A stretch of DNA of 64,000 nucleotides from Corynebacterium deserti GIMN1.010 (GTDB lineage Bacteria > Actinomycetota > Actinomycetes > Mycobacteriales > Mycobacteriaceae), in assembly GCF_001277995.1 (NCBI RefSeq), contig NZ_CP009220.1:1550001-1614000 (forward strand), read 5' to 3'. The notes beneath the pieces are model-generated. The model was not told the DNA's origin, made no database searches, and worked only from the letters and a program-made list of their open reading frames with translations. Position numbers and translations under genes: made by a program. Shown here piece by piece: positions 8,671 through 16,941 of the stretch. The stretch's first letter is position 1; each line of letters starts with the position of its first letter.

Positions 8671-9321
8671 ATTTTCATTCGTCTTTCTGGGTTCAGTCAT
8701 AGGTGGCCGGGTGGCTTCCCTACGGGAGTGGTTTTTGAATCGTGCCATCACGCGGGATTGTGAAAATGCCTGCATGTCTGCAGGTTCCAGTGATCCGTCG
8801 ATGTGGTCTGCGAGTCCTGCTGTGACAGCTTCTGAGGCGGAGTACCAGGATTCCGCTCGCATTGCAGCACGCCAGAAATCCACACTTTCACTGGTGCGTG
8901 AAGCGTAGATGCCGGCGATGTTTTCCGATTCGCGATTAAGATGATCGATCATGGTCGCGAGGTCATCTGCGTTGCCGTAAGCCATAGCCATAGCGTCGTG
9001 AATCATGAGCTCAGAGTGTGGGGCCATGACTAGTTCATCTGCTGCACCTACGGCAATGAAAGAGGCAGCGCTTGCTGCCATGCCCTCTACAACTACGGTC
9101 ACACGCGCTTTGTGGCGCTTGAGTGAATTCATAATTGCCAGGCCATCCCACACGTCACCGCCTGGGCTGTGCATACGCACTGTCAAATCGGTGACATCTA
9201 GGTCTGCGATGTCGGTGGCAAATTGTTTGGCATCGACGCCGAACCACCCGCCGATTTCGTCATAAAGCAAAACCTCGGCAGCAGAACTACCGAGGTTGTT
9301 AATTGTCATTCGCTTTTTCAT
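8122..9321 (-). CDS. ClpP-like head maturation protease with C-terminal scaffold-like region
   Basis: A 399-residue protein. Residues about 10-185 are a ClpP/S49-like serine protease: HSPGGDVWDG (51-60), nucleophile region GMAASAAS with Ser84, and MIHDA with His109. The C-terminal half (from about residue 210) is rich in Glu and Ala with a long helical EEAELKWKEAEAKDAEA stretch, as in scaffolding proteins. It lies between portal and capsid genes, so it should cleave capsid or scaffold during head assembly. Its ATG overlaps the portal TAA (TAATG). An internal ATG at 8670 (MDFLNEIAQRLG) or 8700 could yield a separate scaffold. Confidence 0.85.
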   Translation of the reverse strand: MKKRMTINNLGSSAAEVLLYDEIGGWFGVDAKQFATDIADLDVTDLTVRMHSPGGDVWDGLAIMNSLKRHKARVTVVVEGMAASAASFIAVGAADELVMAPHSELMIHDAMAMAYGNADDLATMIDHLNRESENIAGIYASRTSESVDFWRAAMRAESWYSASEAVTAGLADHIDGSLEPADMQAFSQSRVMARFKNHSRREATRPPMTEPRKTNENMDFLNEIAQRLGLPTDKATDETTIINALEEALQEQVAEEPTEQAGTPDKEEATTTTEPSAPLPVDEEHTDADAPLTIEVDAARLAELEEAELKWKEAEAKDAEANLEKIAAQAVKDGKIGAAAQPRWVEALRNDFDDAKARLDNMRAGLVHRSETGHVKEVDNLTSAEHEAEEIQRAFKLNF

Positions 9322-10517
9322 TAAGCCCCCTCCAATGGGCGTTTAGGCGGAAGGCCACCACGTCGGCGAACCTCTTCCTCCAGATCCTTATCCGGCAAGA
9401 TCACACCAGCGGCCACGAGTGTGGAAAGGGTCTCCATTGGGAGATCCTTTACTGAGCCGATGGGATCAAATGTGATTTTGGGATAGGGGCCATGCTCAAC
9501 ATCGAAAGCGAGGTTGACCATTCGCTCCACCAAGAATTGATTAAGCGTGTCGGCAATAGATTCAGCCAATGTTTGCAGTGACTGAATGAACGTATCTGCC
9601 TGGATTTCAGCGAGGGAGTACGATCCGCCCTTACCCTCAAGGTTGAGGAAGTGCGCCAGAACAGAACGCGCAATCATTGAATCGTGATATGCGATCGGCT
9701 CCCGAATAGAGGGCAGCTGCCCATTGACACCTAGAATCGAAAGCTTTGCGCCCTTAGGTCCAGCTCCACCAGATGATTTTCCAGCGTTGACTTTTTTGGC
9801 GATCCGCTCACCGCGCTTGATTTCCTCAGGCTCATCAGTGCCTGCCTCATACCATGGCACACCCATGCCGTTGCGCTGCAAAACATTATCTTCCAGCGCG
9901 AGCTGTCGATCTCGTAGCACCCAGTGTTTGTACGCTGCGCGTAGCTCAGAGTTTCCTGTCCAGGTGAAATCATCTGGATCATTGACGTAAGCAAGTAGAT
10001 GCTCTACACCGATTTCTACTGGTTTACCTTTGCCACCTGGTGGTGGCACCTGCTTAATCCCAGCAAGCCCACCATCGGACTCCACAAGGATTTCTTGAAT
10101 TGATCCAGGTGGGCGATATGCCAGCTTATGCAAGCGGTCACGACCATCAACCTCTTTGTAAACCACCTCGAAGAAAGCATGACCATAGGTCAACATCTTC
10201 AACACCCAATGCAGGTGCTGGCGAAGCGACACACGCCCACCAGTTTCAGCCAGAGGTGCACGACCATCATCGCCCAGGATTGGGATACGTAAATCCTCAG
10301 CGACAAGTCGTACTACCTCATCTGATGCACCATTGGGATCTAGTCGCCACGTGGTACGTCGGATTGGCAGGGACACTGCACGCAAGATTGATTTGACCTG
10401 TGTGTCCTCGCGAGCCATACGTGAATACGCACGGATAGACCGAGGCCACCGTAGATCCCAGTTCACTTCACTGGCAGGGTCCCACACATCTACATTTGCA
10501 TGCCCTATTTCAGCCAC
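9321..10517 (-). CDS. Phage portal protein, DUF935-like
   Basis: A 398-residue protein following the large terminase gene. Recognisable segments are WDLRWPRSIRAYSRMAREDTQ and VKSILRAVSLPIRRTTWRLDP near the N-terminus, a central stem-like region with LRAAYKHWVLRD and LGVNGQLPSIREPIAYHDSM, and the helical LAEIQADTFIQSLQTLAESIADTLN segment. Together they match portal proteins of the DUF935 (Mu gp29-like) type. The portal forms the dodecameric vertex through which DNA is packaged. Translation probably starts at GTG 10517. Confidence 0.85.
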   Translation of the reverse strand: MAEIGHANVDVWDPASEVNWDLRWPRSIRAYSRMAREDTQVKSILRAVSLPIRRTTWRLDPNGASDEVVRLVAEDLRIPILGDDGRAPLAETGGRVSLRQHLHWVLKMLTYGHAFFEVVYKEVDGRDRLHKLAYRPPGSIQEILVESDGGLAGIKQVPPPGGKGKPVEIGVEHLLAYVNDPDDFTWTGNSELRAAYKHWVLRDRQLALEDNVLQRNGMGVPWYEAGTDEPEEIKRGERIAKKVNAGKSSGGAGPKGAKLSILGVNGQLPSIREPIAYHDSMIARSVLAHFLNLEGKGGSYSLAEIQADTFIQSLQTLAESIADTLNQFLVERMVNLAFDVEHGPYPKITFDPIGSVKDLPMETLSTLVAAGVILPDKDLEEEVRRRGGLPPKRPLEGA

Positions 10518-10532
10518 ACACTCACCCCCTTA

Positions 10533-12083
10533 TTAAAAAGCAAAATCATTAACAATTTCTACAGACTCCACTTCCACCGGCAGCAACACCGGCGCTTTCC
10601 GCTTAGCAGGCAAAGGAGCAAACCGAGTCACACCCCACATCGCGGCAGATAAAGAAACCAGCTGACAAATCACACCAGAACGACGCGCCCACTTGACACC
10701 GCCGTCCTTATCCTCGCGCAGCTCAGCACACGCCATGCCATCACGAATAATCTGTGAATCATCAAGCAGATAATCCTGATCATCGACACCCTGTAAGAAC
10801 GCTGCAGTCGATGACTTCACACTGGTGAAGGTCATCCTCTCCACATCGAACCCGGCGCGCTCGAGTGGGTCGATGAGGACTTCTGCTGGTGATTTGTGGT
10901 CGATGAGGATTGCCATTGGGTTTGCGGCTTCGATGACTTGGATGGTTGCGTCTACGACGGTTTTGACGTTCATGTCTGCGTGGTAGACGACTCGTCCGTA
11001 GACTTTTTCTCCGCTTCGTCCGCCGATGGAGATTGAGCACATTGTGCGGTCTGGTGCTGCGTCGATGGAGATGACGGAGTGTGAGAGTGTTTGTGGGTTG
11101 GTGGTCATGACTGCTGTGAGTGCTTCGTCGGAGATGACTGGTGTGAAGTTGTCTTCGGTGAGTTCATCGAACCAGCTTGCCCAGCCGAGGGCTTCGACTC
11201 CGAAGTTGATTCGTCCTTCTTCGGTGTTCATGCGGCGCATGATTTTTTTCATCTTTTTTGCTGTGGCGATAACACCATAGGACGGGTTGGAAAGTATCCA
11301 GGTTTGCTCATCTTCTGGATCAAGATCCGTAGGAGCTGCGTACTCCGAAAGATAAAGCGGATCATTGATATCAAAATCATCGAGTGCTTGCGCTCGCATC
11401 GCCGAAAGAACTTTCCCTTTTTGATGCTGCGGAAAATCTTTATGCACAGAGGATGACATAAAGAACACCTGCGGGTCTGGTGCTGCCTGGGAGAGGAAGG
11501 ATAGTGCTGCCATTTCCCCATCGGTGAGGTTGTATGCCTCGTCGTAAATCAGCAGGTCGACTTTTGTCAGCCCTCGGCCTGCGTCTTGTGACCTAGTAGT
11601 AAAGACCACTCGCCCTCCGTTGCTGAGGAAGATTGTTCCCCTGCCTTGTGAGCAGGTGTGGCTGGTAACGAGCTTCATGAGGAAGCGTCTACCTTTGACA
11701 ATTTTCCATGCCTGCTCGTATAGCTCTTTCGCAGTCTCCCACTGCTGTGCCGTGAATAGCACGTTTTGGCCGAGGATGAAGATTCGGTAGATCACGATCA
11801 ATGCCACGATCAGGGATTTTCCGTTTTGTCGCGGCACAATCAAGATCGCATCTGAGTGTGTCCATGTCCCATCGGGGTTGGTGGCATTGATTGCGTTGAT
11901 CTCATTGCATTGCCACGGCATTGGTGGGACACCAGCTCTGCGCGCCAGCTCAATGTTTTTGCGACCGTGCTCGTGGTCACCTGGGGCTTCGCGGAGATTT
12001 AACGGGGTTTGTTTGCCGGTGAGTGTTGGGAAGTCCTCAGAGGTCGGATAGTCCTCCCGCTTCGTCGTCGTCATCGTCGTCAT
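10533..12083 (-). CDS. Terminase large subunit
   Basis: A 516-residue packaging ATPase-nuclease. It has a phage-type Walker A, VPRQNGKS (residues 83-90), a Walker B VDLLIYDEA (175-183, D181 and E182) and a C-terminal nuclease domain with acidic residues in SIDAAPDRTM and ILIDHKSPAEVL, as expected for the RNase H-like terminase nuclease. GGAGG lies 10 nt upstream of ATG 12083, inside the small subunit gene, with a 47-nt gene overlap. It pumps DNA into the prohead through the portal encoded next. Confidence 0.93.
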   Translation of the reverse strand: MTTMTTTKREDYPTSEDFPTLTGKQTPLNLREAPGDHEHGRKNIELARRAGVPPMPWQCNEINAINATNPDGTWTHSDAILIVPRQNGKSLIVALIVIYRIFILGQNVLFTAQQWETAKELYEQAWKIVKGRRFLMKLVTSHTCSQGRGTIFLSNGGRVVFTTRSQDAGRGLTKVDLLIYDEAYNLTDGEMAALSFLSQAAPDPQVFFMSSSVHKDFPQHQKGKVLSAMRAQALDDFDINDPLYLSEYAAPTDLDPEDEQTWILSNPSYGVIATAKKMKKIMRRMNTEEGRINFGVEALGWASWFDELTEDNFTPVISDEALTAVMTTNPQTLSHSVISIDAAPDRTMCSISIGGRSGEKVYGRVVYHADMNVKTVVDATIQVIEAANPMAILIDHKSPAEVLIDPLERAGFDVERMTFTSVKSSTAAFLQGVDDQDYLLDDSQIIRDGMACAELREDKDGGVKWARRSGVICQLVSLSAAMWGVTRFAPLPAKRKAPVLLPVEVESVEIVNDFAF

Positions 12084-12399
12084 ATGCAGCTCGCCTCCTA
12101 CTAACCTCGGCTAGAAGCTGCTTAAAAACGATTTCGGTTTGACGCTGCTCCCGTAGAACATTTCCAATCTCTAGGACAAACTCTGTGTCGGAGTCTTTGT
12201 AGGGCAGGATTCTGCCCCATTCGTTGTCGTCGCGGGTGGCGAGTCGGTCGAGTCGGTCGAGTCGGTCTTTGACGCGGCATGATTCGACGACGAGTGCGTG
12301 GACGTCACCTGGGTCTCGGTGGCTGCGCATTTGCTCGTAGAGTGTTCGTCCTCCATCTTCGAATGTTTCGAGGCTAAAAAGGGCTTCCAGGTCATCCAT
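12037..12399 (-). CDS. Probable terminase small subunit
   Basis: A 120-residue protein starting at ATG 12399 (MDDLEALFSLETF), preferred over in-frame ATGs at 12408 and 12429 because AAAGGG lies at a good distance upstream. It contains a helical RVKDRLDRLDRLA repeat, a region resembling the oligomerisation helices of small terminases, and an Asp-rich tail encoded by a GTC/ATC run on the + strand. It overlaps the large subunit gene. Small terminases bind the packaging site; the assignment is mainly positional because these proteins are poorly conserved. Confidence 0.6.
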   Translation of the reverse strand: MDDLEALFSLETFEDGGRTLYEQMRSHRDPGDVHALVVESCRVKDRLDRLDRLATRDDNEWGRILPYKDSDTEFVLEIGNVLREQRQTEIVFKQLLAEVSRRRAAYDDDDDDEAGGLSDL

Positions 12400-12429
12400 T
12401 TTGGTCATCCCTTTCTGCAGCTCAGGCAA

Positions 12430-12515
12430 ACTTTTTGATCGAGTGTAAAAAATGTTCTGACTGTGCCGAAAAAGGGTGGGGTCAGGAGGTGCACCACGCT
12501 AAGATTTCTGTGAAT
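12430..12515. other. Candidate cos / packaging site interval
   Basis: This 86-bp non-coding gap lies between the HNH fusion gene and the small terminase gene, where cos sites lie in many HNH-encoding HK97-like phages. It holds a G-rich block, GGGTGGGGTCAGGAGGTG, at about 12473-12490. The position of the cut cannot be read from a prophage sequence. Confidence 0.25.
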
Positions 12516-13769
12516 TCACTGGAAGGCTAGTCCTCCCAGGTCAACGCCGTTTCTTACGGGCTCACGAATCTTTTGCGGGGTGCTAGAGGTTGCTTGACGG
12601 GCGATTGCTGGCCGGAGATGGTCATTGCTGCCGTCTTGGCGTTGCGAATTGCAGGTGAAGTGCAGCAGGCGGTCGAGGTGTGATCCTCTGCGTGCTCCCT
12701 CGGCTTCGAGGTGGTCACGTGCGAGTGGTTTGCCATCGAAATTCTTGGTTTTATCTTTGTACATTGGTTTGCCACACCACCAGCAGAGTGAGCCGTCTTT
12801 ATGCTTGCGCAGTAGCGACTCGCGAGCTTGCTGGTGTTGCCATCCATAGCCTCGCTCAGTGGTGCTTTTAGCCCGCTTTGGTTTGATGCTTGCGTGTTTG
12901 CTGTACCAGGCTGCTGCGATTTTGAGCATTTCGGGCGGGCGTTCCGCTTTGCAGCGTTTCATCACGATATCTTTGCCTGGGTCAACCACGTCGATCACTG
13001 CGCCGAGTGTGCGGTAGTGGTCGAGGAGCTTATCTGATGGTGATGAATGGATGATCCATACTGTGTGGTCGCCTGCGTGTTTGATTGCTGCGTCTATTGC
13101 TGCTTGCCTGGTGGTTTTGGTGATCTGTTTGATGTGTTGTAGGTGCGTGTGGTTGGCAGGCGAGACACCGGCGAGTTCGTTGGCGATGGTGTCGAAGTCA
13201 ATGAGCACGTCACCTGGTTTCCACTGCTCTCGAATGAATGTGCTTTTGCCTGCTGCTGGTGGGCCGGTGACTACATGGATGTTGGTTGCGCCTTTAGTGG
13301 TGGGCAGTGCGTCGTCGTCGTGGTTGGTGATGAGTTGGCCCGGGTTGATGATTTCTGCGTCACGCGGCCACTGATCACGCTTCGAATACCAGGAGTCAAC
13401 GAGCCTGTGTTTGTAACCCGGCCTGTGCGCTTTGCAGCGCTGTAAGGCTGTGTCGTAGCCGGGGTCAATGACAATGAAGCTCGCACCATACCGGCGCCAC
13501 TGTCCTGCCTGCGAGTCAGTCAGGTTGGAGATCAGTACCCACACATCAACCTGGTTGCGGTGCTTGATTGCTTCCTGGATCGCTGCTTCCCTCGCAGCCT
13601 TGCTGACCTTCTTCACGATGGCATCATGGTGGTGCTTTGATTCCGATTTGCCGGTCAACGTGTTGGTGAGCTCGTCGGATCCAATCTGAATATCACCAGG
13701 TTTTGCGGTATTGCGTACCCAGGTGGATTTCCCGCAGCCTGGGCTGCCGGTGACGATGTGAAGCGACAT
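12516..13769 (-). CDS. Tandem polynucleotide-kinase-like P-loop domains fused to HNH endonuclease
   Basis: A 417-residue protein with two homologous P-loop kinase domains and a C-terminal HNH nuclease. The first has Walker A GSPGCGKST (8-16); the second has GPPAAGKST (169-177). Each is followed by a matching D-[EF]L/IANEL segment, an REAAIQEAIKH / RQAAIDAAIKH helix and an RCKAHRP / RCKAERP segment, so the domain is duplicated. The HNH part has CWWCGKP (329-335), ARDHLEAEG and HFTCNSQRQ. The start ATG 13769 has GGAGGTG just upstream. HNH genes beside terminase are usual in HK97-like phages and aid packaging; the duplicated kinase is not. It may process 5' or 3' DNA/RNA ends; substrate unknown. 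Confidence 0.8.
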   Translation of the reverse strand: MSLHIVTGSPGCGKSTWVRNTAKPGDIQIGSDELTNTLTGKSESKHHHDAIVKKVSKAAREAAIQEAIKHRNQVDVWVLISNLTDSQAGQWRRYGASFIVIDPGYDTALQRCKAHRPGYKHRLVDSWYSKRDQWPRDAEIINPGQLITNHDDDALPTTKGATNIHVVTGPPAAGKSTFIREQWKPGDVLIDFDTIANELAGVSPANHTHLQHIKQITKTTRQAAIDAAIKHAGDHTVWIIHSSPSDKLLDHYRTLGAVIDVVDPGKDIVMKRCKAERPPEMLKIAAAWYSKHASIKPKRAKSTTERGYGWQHQQARESLLRKHKDGSLCWWCGKPMYKDKTKNFDGKPLARDHLEAEGARRGSHLDRLLHFTCNSQRQDGSNDHLRPAIARQATSSTPQKIREPVRNGVDLGGLAFQ

Positions 13770-13845
13770 GCTCACCTCCATTATGTATTCAGTTTTAAAG
13801 TTTGAGCGCCGTTGGATTGGGTGGCGCAACACCCTAGCGGTTTAT

Positions 13846-14229
13846 TTAGCTACTCTCTTCAACCCGAACCAAATAAAAAGGATCAGGATCAATTCCATGC
13901 AGTGCTTTATATTCCGCTATATCAATGGTTGACTGAGTTATCTCAATGTCTTCAATATCCGTGACCTCAGAAATTGAGAACAATGCCTCCCTCAGTTCTC
14001 TATTGATTTTAGACTTTGGCATAGCAAGATCGATGTCAACTGACCTCGCTATTCCCTCTTCTTGATGTAGCTTCATATTCATGCCTGCGGGAATCGAACC
14101 ACCTTCCAAAGTTGTGTAGTCCTTACGATCAACGATCCTTCTCACCCATCGGTTCCAATCATCAGCGACGAGCCACCTTAGGGTATCTTGCCGAAACTTT
14201 ATATGAATATTGGTCGCATATATCAGCAT
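13846..14229 (-). CDS. Hypothetical protein, 127 residues
   Basis: No family recognised. The protein starts MLIYATNIHIKFRQDT and has a conserved-looking LREALFSISEVTDIEDIEIT region with an acidic C-terminal third. There is no good ribosome site before ATG 14229, but TACCCT lies 6 nt upstream, so a leaderless transcript is possible. It is a lone gene between the packaging module and the kinase accessory region and has visibly lower GC than the structural genes, suggesting an accessory cargo gene. It could be a regulator or anti-phage factor; nothing in the sequence decides. Confidence 0.5.
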   Translation of the reverse strand: MLIYATNIHIKFRQDTLRWLVADDWNRWVRRIVDRKDYTTLEGGSIPAGMNMKLHQEEGIARSVDIDLAMPKSKINRELREALFSISEVTDIEDIEITQSTIDIAEYKALHGIDPDPFYLVRVEESS

Positions 14230-14932
14230 GTCTATAGGGTATCGGAGAACCCATACAGATCTATATCAAAGAGCAAGCTCTCTATGAGTCCAGCGCGACC
14301 TCTGCACATTGACTACCCACGCCACCAGAACGGAGTTCTATCAACGTGACGGCATAAGATCTACTCCCGCAGTATGCACGTGGTGTGAATCGTAACCACG
14401 TGCATGGCGTTTCCCATACGGAACTACGGGATGATCGACTCCACCACCGCGCCACCCCCATTAATTGGTTGTTCTTATATTTATACCGTCTCCCGATGAT
14501 CGGATTCCCTTCACGAATGGCCAGCCTGACGGAAGGGATCTAATGATCGCGCGTGCTGGTCTGCGACAAGGGCTTAGGGGGCATCAACCTGTAGCAGTCT
14601 TACACCTACGCCGACATCAGTATCAGATGCGTTTTCCACAGTAGGATTGTATGTTGCCTGAGACTAACCGCTGGGGAATGCGCGCCACATCGATCAGGTC
14701 GAGCACTGACCTTCGAGCATCCATGAACAACGAGTACTATGGACGCCCGCCCCATTCCACGCATTACCTCTTAAATATGAGTTTTAAAGGTACTAATACT
14801 CAGCGCAAGTATGATATCGATTGTATTCTATCTAACAATATCGAGTGTTCTAAATACTCTATTTTGCAAAGATACCTTAACACTGATTGTTATGGTCGAT
14901 TCACACCTATCAACACAATTTTGGAGAGAATG
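14230..14932. other. 703-bp region without a supported gene
   Basis: The region becomes AT-rich toward the kinase gene (one 60-bp row, 14821-14880, is 16 of 60 GC). It holds a perfect 11-bp inverted repeat, ATGCACGTGGT / ACCACGTGCAT, at 14374-14384 and 14395-14405 with a 10-nt loop and no T tract. The kinase reading frame stays open upstream to 14651, but no start there has a ribosome site and the residues do not look protein-like. No RNA gene was recognised. Confidence 0.6.
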
Positions 14933-15778
14933 ATGGCAGCGCAGCTTGAATTAATCACCCAGGCAATTTCGGCCCTCGGAATGACAGAGGAAATGCCGCT
15001 TATAGATGGAGGTCAAAAAAGTGTTTGGAAAGGACTTCTTAGTGGAACACCAGCTGTTGCTAAGATCATCCTTCTTTCTGGGAATCCAGGAAATGATCAA
15101 ATTACTGTGACGCGGGCACAACGTGAAGTTGAATTATTAACGGACATTGATTCCCCTCAAGTAGTAAGAACACTCACGGATGCCATTCAGATTGGGGAAC
15201 CGCCAGAGGCTGTAGCATGGGCAGAAGAGTGGCTAGATGGGTCTGATTTGACTCAACATTTAGACCGCCAATTTACCTCAGATGAAGTTTGGAAATTGCT
15301 GGCCGATCTGGCCAAAGGTTTAAAAGAAATTCACAGCCTTGAAGTCGTGCATCGAGATCTATCTCCAAATAATATCCGTTGGAAATCGGATGGATCATTT
15401 GTACTTATGGATCCGGGTTTAGCCCGACACTTGGCAAAAACGGCACTAACTGGGGTATTTCAACCTGGAACACCTGGCTGGCGTTCTCCTGAACATGTTG
15501 CAGGGGGTGAGCCGGTGCCAAGCAGCGATATATTCTGTCTTGGGATTCTCGCATATTACTGCCTCACTACCCAACTTCCTTTTGCTATTAATAAAGATCC
15601 CGCTGAACAAGAGTTCGAGCTACTCAACTGCCAAGTCTCGTCTGTTCAAGACCTACGGTTCGATTTAGATCCAGACCTTGTGTCGGTAGTTGATAGATGC
15701 CTGCAGCGACAGCCTGCGCGACGGTTTATCGATGGCGCGGAATTATTGGGTGAATTACAGATACTTGGGAAGGCATAA
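14933..15778 (+). CDS. Serine/threonine protein kinase-like protein
   Basis: A 281-residue kinase domain without membrane segment. It has a short glycine loop GGQKSVWKG (26-34), Lys44 in AVAKII, Glu65, the catalytic loop HRDLSPNNI (140-148, Asp142, Asn147), DPG (160-162) in place of DFG, GTPGWRSPE (179-187), and the C-lobe SDIFCLGILAYYC. All residues needed for ATP binding and phosphotransfer are present. ATG 14933 is preceded by GGAG at 14923; ATG 14930 is an alternative. The next gene starts 2 nt after the stop. Low GC and + strand orientation within a minus-strand phage block mark it as cargo. Stand-alone kinases in prophages often act in phage defence; the target here is unknown. Confidence 0.85.
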   Translation: MAAQLELITQAISALGMTEEMPLIDGGQKSVWKGLLSGTPAVAKIILLSGNPGNDQITVTRAQREVELLTDIDSPQVVRTLTDAIQIGEPPEAVAWAEEWLDGSDLTQHLDRQFTSDEVWKLLADLAKGLKEIHSLEVVHRDLSPNNIRWKSDGSFVLMDPGLARHLAKTALTGVFQPGTPGWRSPEHVAGGEPVPSSDIFCLGILAYYCLTTQLPFAINKDPAEQEFELLNCQVSSVQDLRFDLDPDLVSVVDRCLQRQPARRFIDGAELLGELQILGKA

Positions 15779-15780
15779 AT

Positions 15781-16941
15781 ATGGCTGGAGTGTTAATTCA
15801 GGATGGGCGCAGGTCAGGCCATCTAAAATGGAGTATAGAAGCGATTCAAAAAGGAGTTGCAGATGGAGTTATTATTAATCCTTTCGCAACACCTCGGGTA
15901 AAAATCCCTCGTAATCCTAGCGCAGCTGAGATTGTAAGTGAGATTCACAGTATTGGTGGCGAAGTCTTGTTTGATCCTATGACTCATGCTGCAATGCTGA
16001 GTAATTCTGATCGCTTGGATTTCTATGAAAGTTGGGCACTCTGGGGGGCCAACGGAAGGTCTTTATCAAATCCCATAGATCGATTGGAACACATAGAAAG
16101 AGTCTTTAAATATCAACAGACTTTAAATGTCCCCCTTTTATCACCTACGACCACAATCGACGACCCGCAATCTGTCCATGCAAATACAGCTCTTGATATG
16201 GCTCGACTCGCGAAGAATCTCGATTCCTCAAGCTGGCAATCTCTAGTAGGAACAAGAGCTTTTTGGTCTTCAGGAAACAGACTCGATGCTTATATTGGAA
16301 CGTTGGTCTCTTTGCAAGCCCCAGTCTGGCTAATAACGGTCTCTAATGAGATAGTAAACGAAAATGTCCATGACCTCTCAGCAACTGATGCGTTTGCTGG
16401 GCTCTACAGAACTGTACATTCACTGTCGATGAGATCACGTGTAATTGTCGCTTATGCAGATTTTGGAGGATTAGGCACAATCGCTGCAGGTGCAGATTCA
16501 GTCGGTTCAGGTTGGGACCGCGGACAGAGAATATTCGATCCTCTCTCATTCCAAAACGGCGATGGAACACCTCGTCGCGCAGCTTCATACGTTACGCAAG
16601 GAAGATTGCTTTCCGTCCTGCGTCGAGATGCTGCGGACGCAATCGAAAAGTGGGACCCCATGGTTGCCCCGTTGATTCGCGGCGGAGCTATGCCTAAAAG
16701 TGATGGAGAAGAACGTCTTCATCATCTTCATCAACTTAGGAAAACTATTCAAGATATTACAGTCACTCCACACCGAAAGGATCGCGTCGAAATCCTACGA
16801 GGAAAATACAATCAAGCAAAAGTGGATTATGAAACTCTCATCCCCTCACTGCGCCCTTCAGTTGAAACCGCCCATCTCACTAAATGGATCACTAACCCCC
16901 TTGATGTCCTAGAACGCTACGCAGAGAGCGAAGGATTTTGA
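15781..16941 (+). CDS. Unknown protein, possible alpha/beta barrel, coupled to kinase
   Basis: A 386-residue cytosolic protein starting 2 nt after the kinase stop, with GGAAGG upstream in the kinase 3' end. Alternating strand-helix segments are visible: VADGVIINPFATPR, GGEVLFDPMTHA, LNVPLLSPTT, PVWLITVSNEI, RVIVAYADFGGLGTIAAGADSV-like glycine-rich turn (about residues 222-240). These suggest a TIM-barrel-like fold. The C-terminal third is helical with HHLHQLRKTI. I do not recognise the family. Coupling to a kinase and a tail-to-tail overlap of 25 bp with a nuclease-like gene suggest one functional module; the barrel could be an effector, sensor or kinase substrate. Confidence 0.6.
   Translation: MAGVLIQDGRRSGHLKWSIEAIQKGVADGVIINPFATPRVKIPRNPSAAEIVSEIHSIGGEVLFDPMTHAAMLSNSDRLDFYESWALWGANGRSLSNPIDRLEHIERVFKYQQTLNVPLLSPTTTIDDPQSVHANTALDMARLAKNLDSSSWQSLVGTRAFWSSGNRLDAYIGTLVSLQAPVWLITVSNEIVNENVHDLSATDAFAGLYRTVHSLSMRSRVIVAYADFGGLGTIAAGADSVGSGWDRGQRIFDPLSFQNGDGTPRRAASYVTQGRLLSVLRRDAADAIEKWDPMVAPLIRGGAMPKSDGEERLHHLHQLRKTIQDITVTPHRKDRVEILRGKYNQAKVDYETLIPSLRPSVETAHLTKWITNPLDVLERYAESEGF

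Noticed and set aside
12040-12085. Trinucleotide run near the terminase genes
   Set aside because: It encodes an Asp-rich tail in one frame and MTTMTTT in the other; simple coding low complexity.
12230-12275. Tandem GAGTCGGTC repeats in the small terminase gene
   Set aside because: The period is 9 bp and stays in frame (RLD repeats in a helix), so it is a protein feature, not a DNA element.
14651-14929. N-terminal extension of the kinase
   Set aside because: Open by chance in AT-rich DNA. No ribosome site at its starts; GGAG before ATG 14933 and the kinase domain boundary fit the shorter form.
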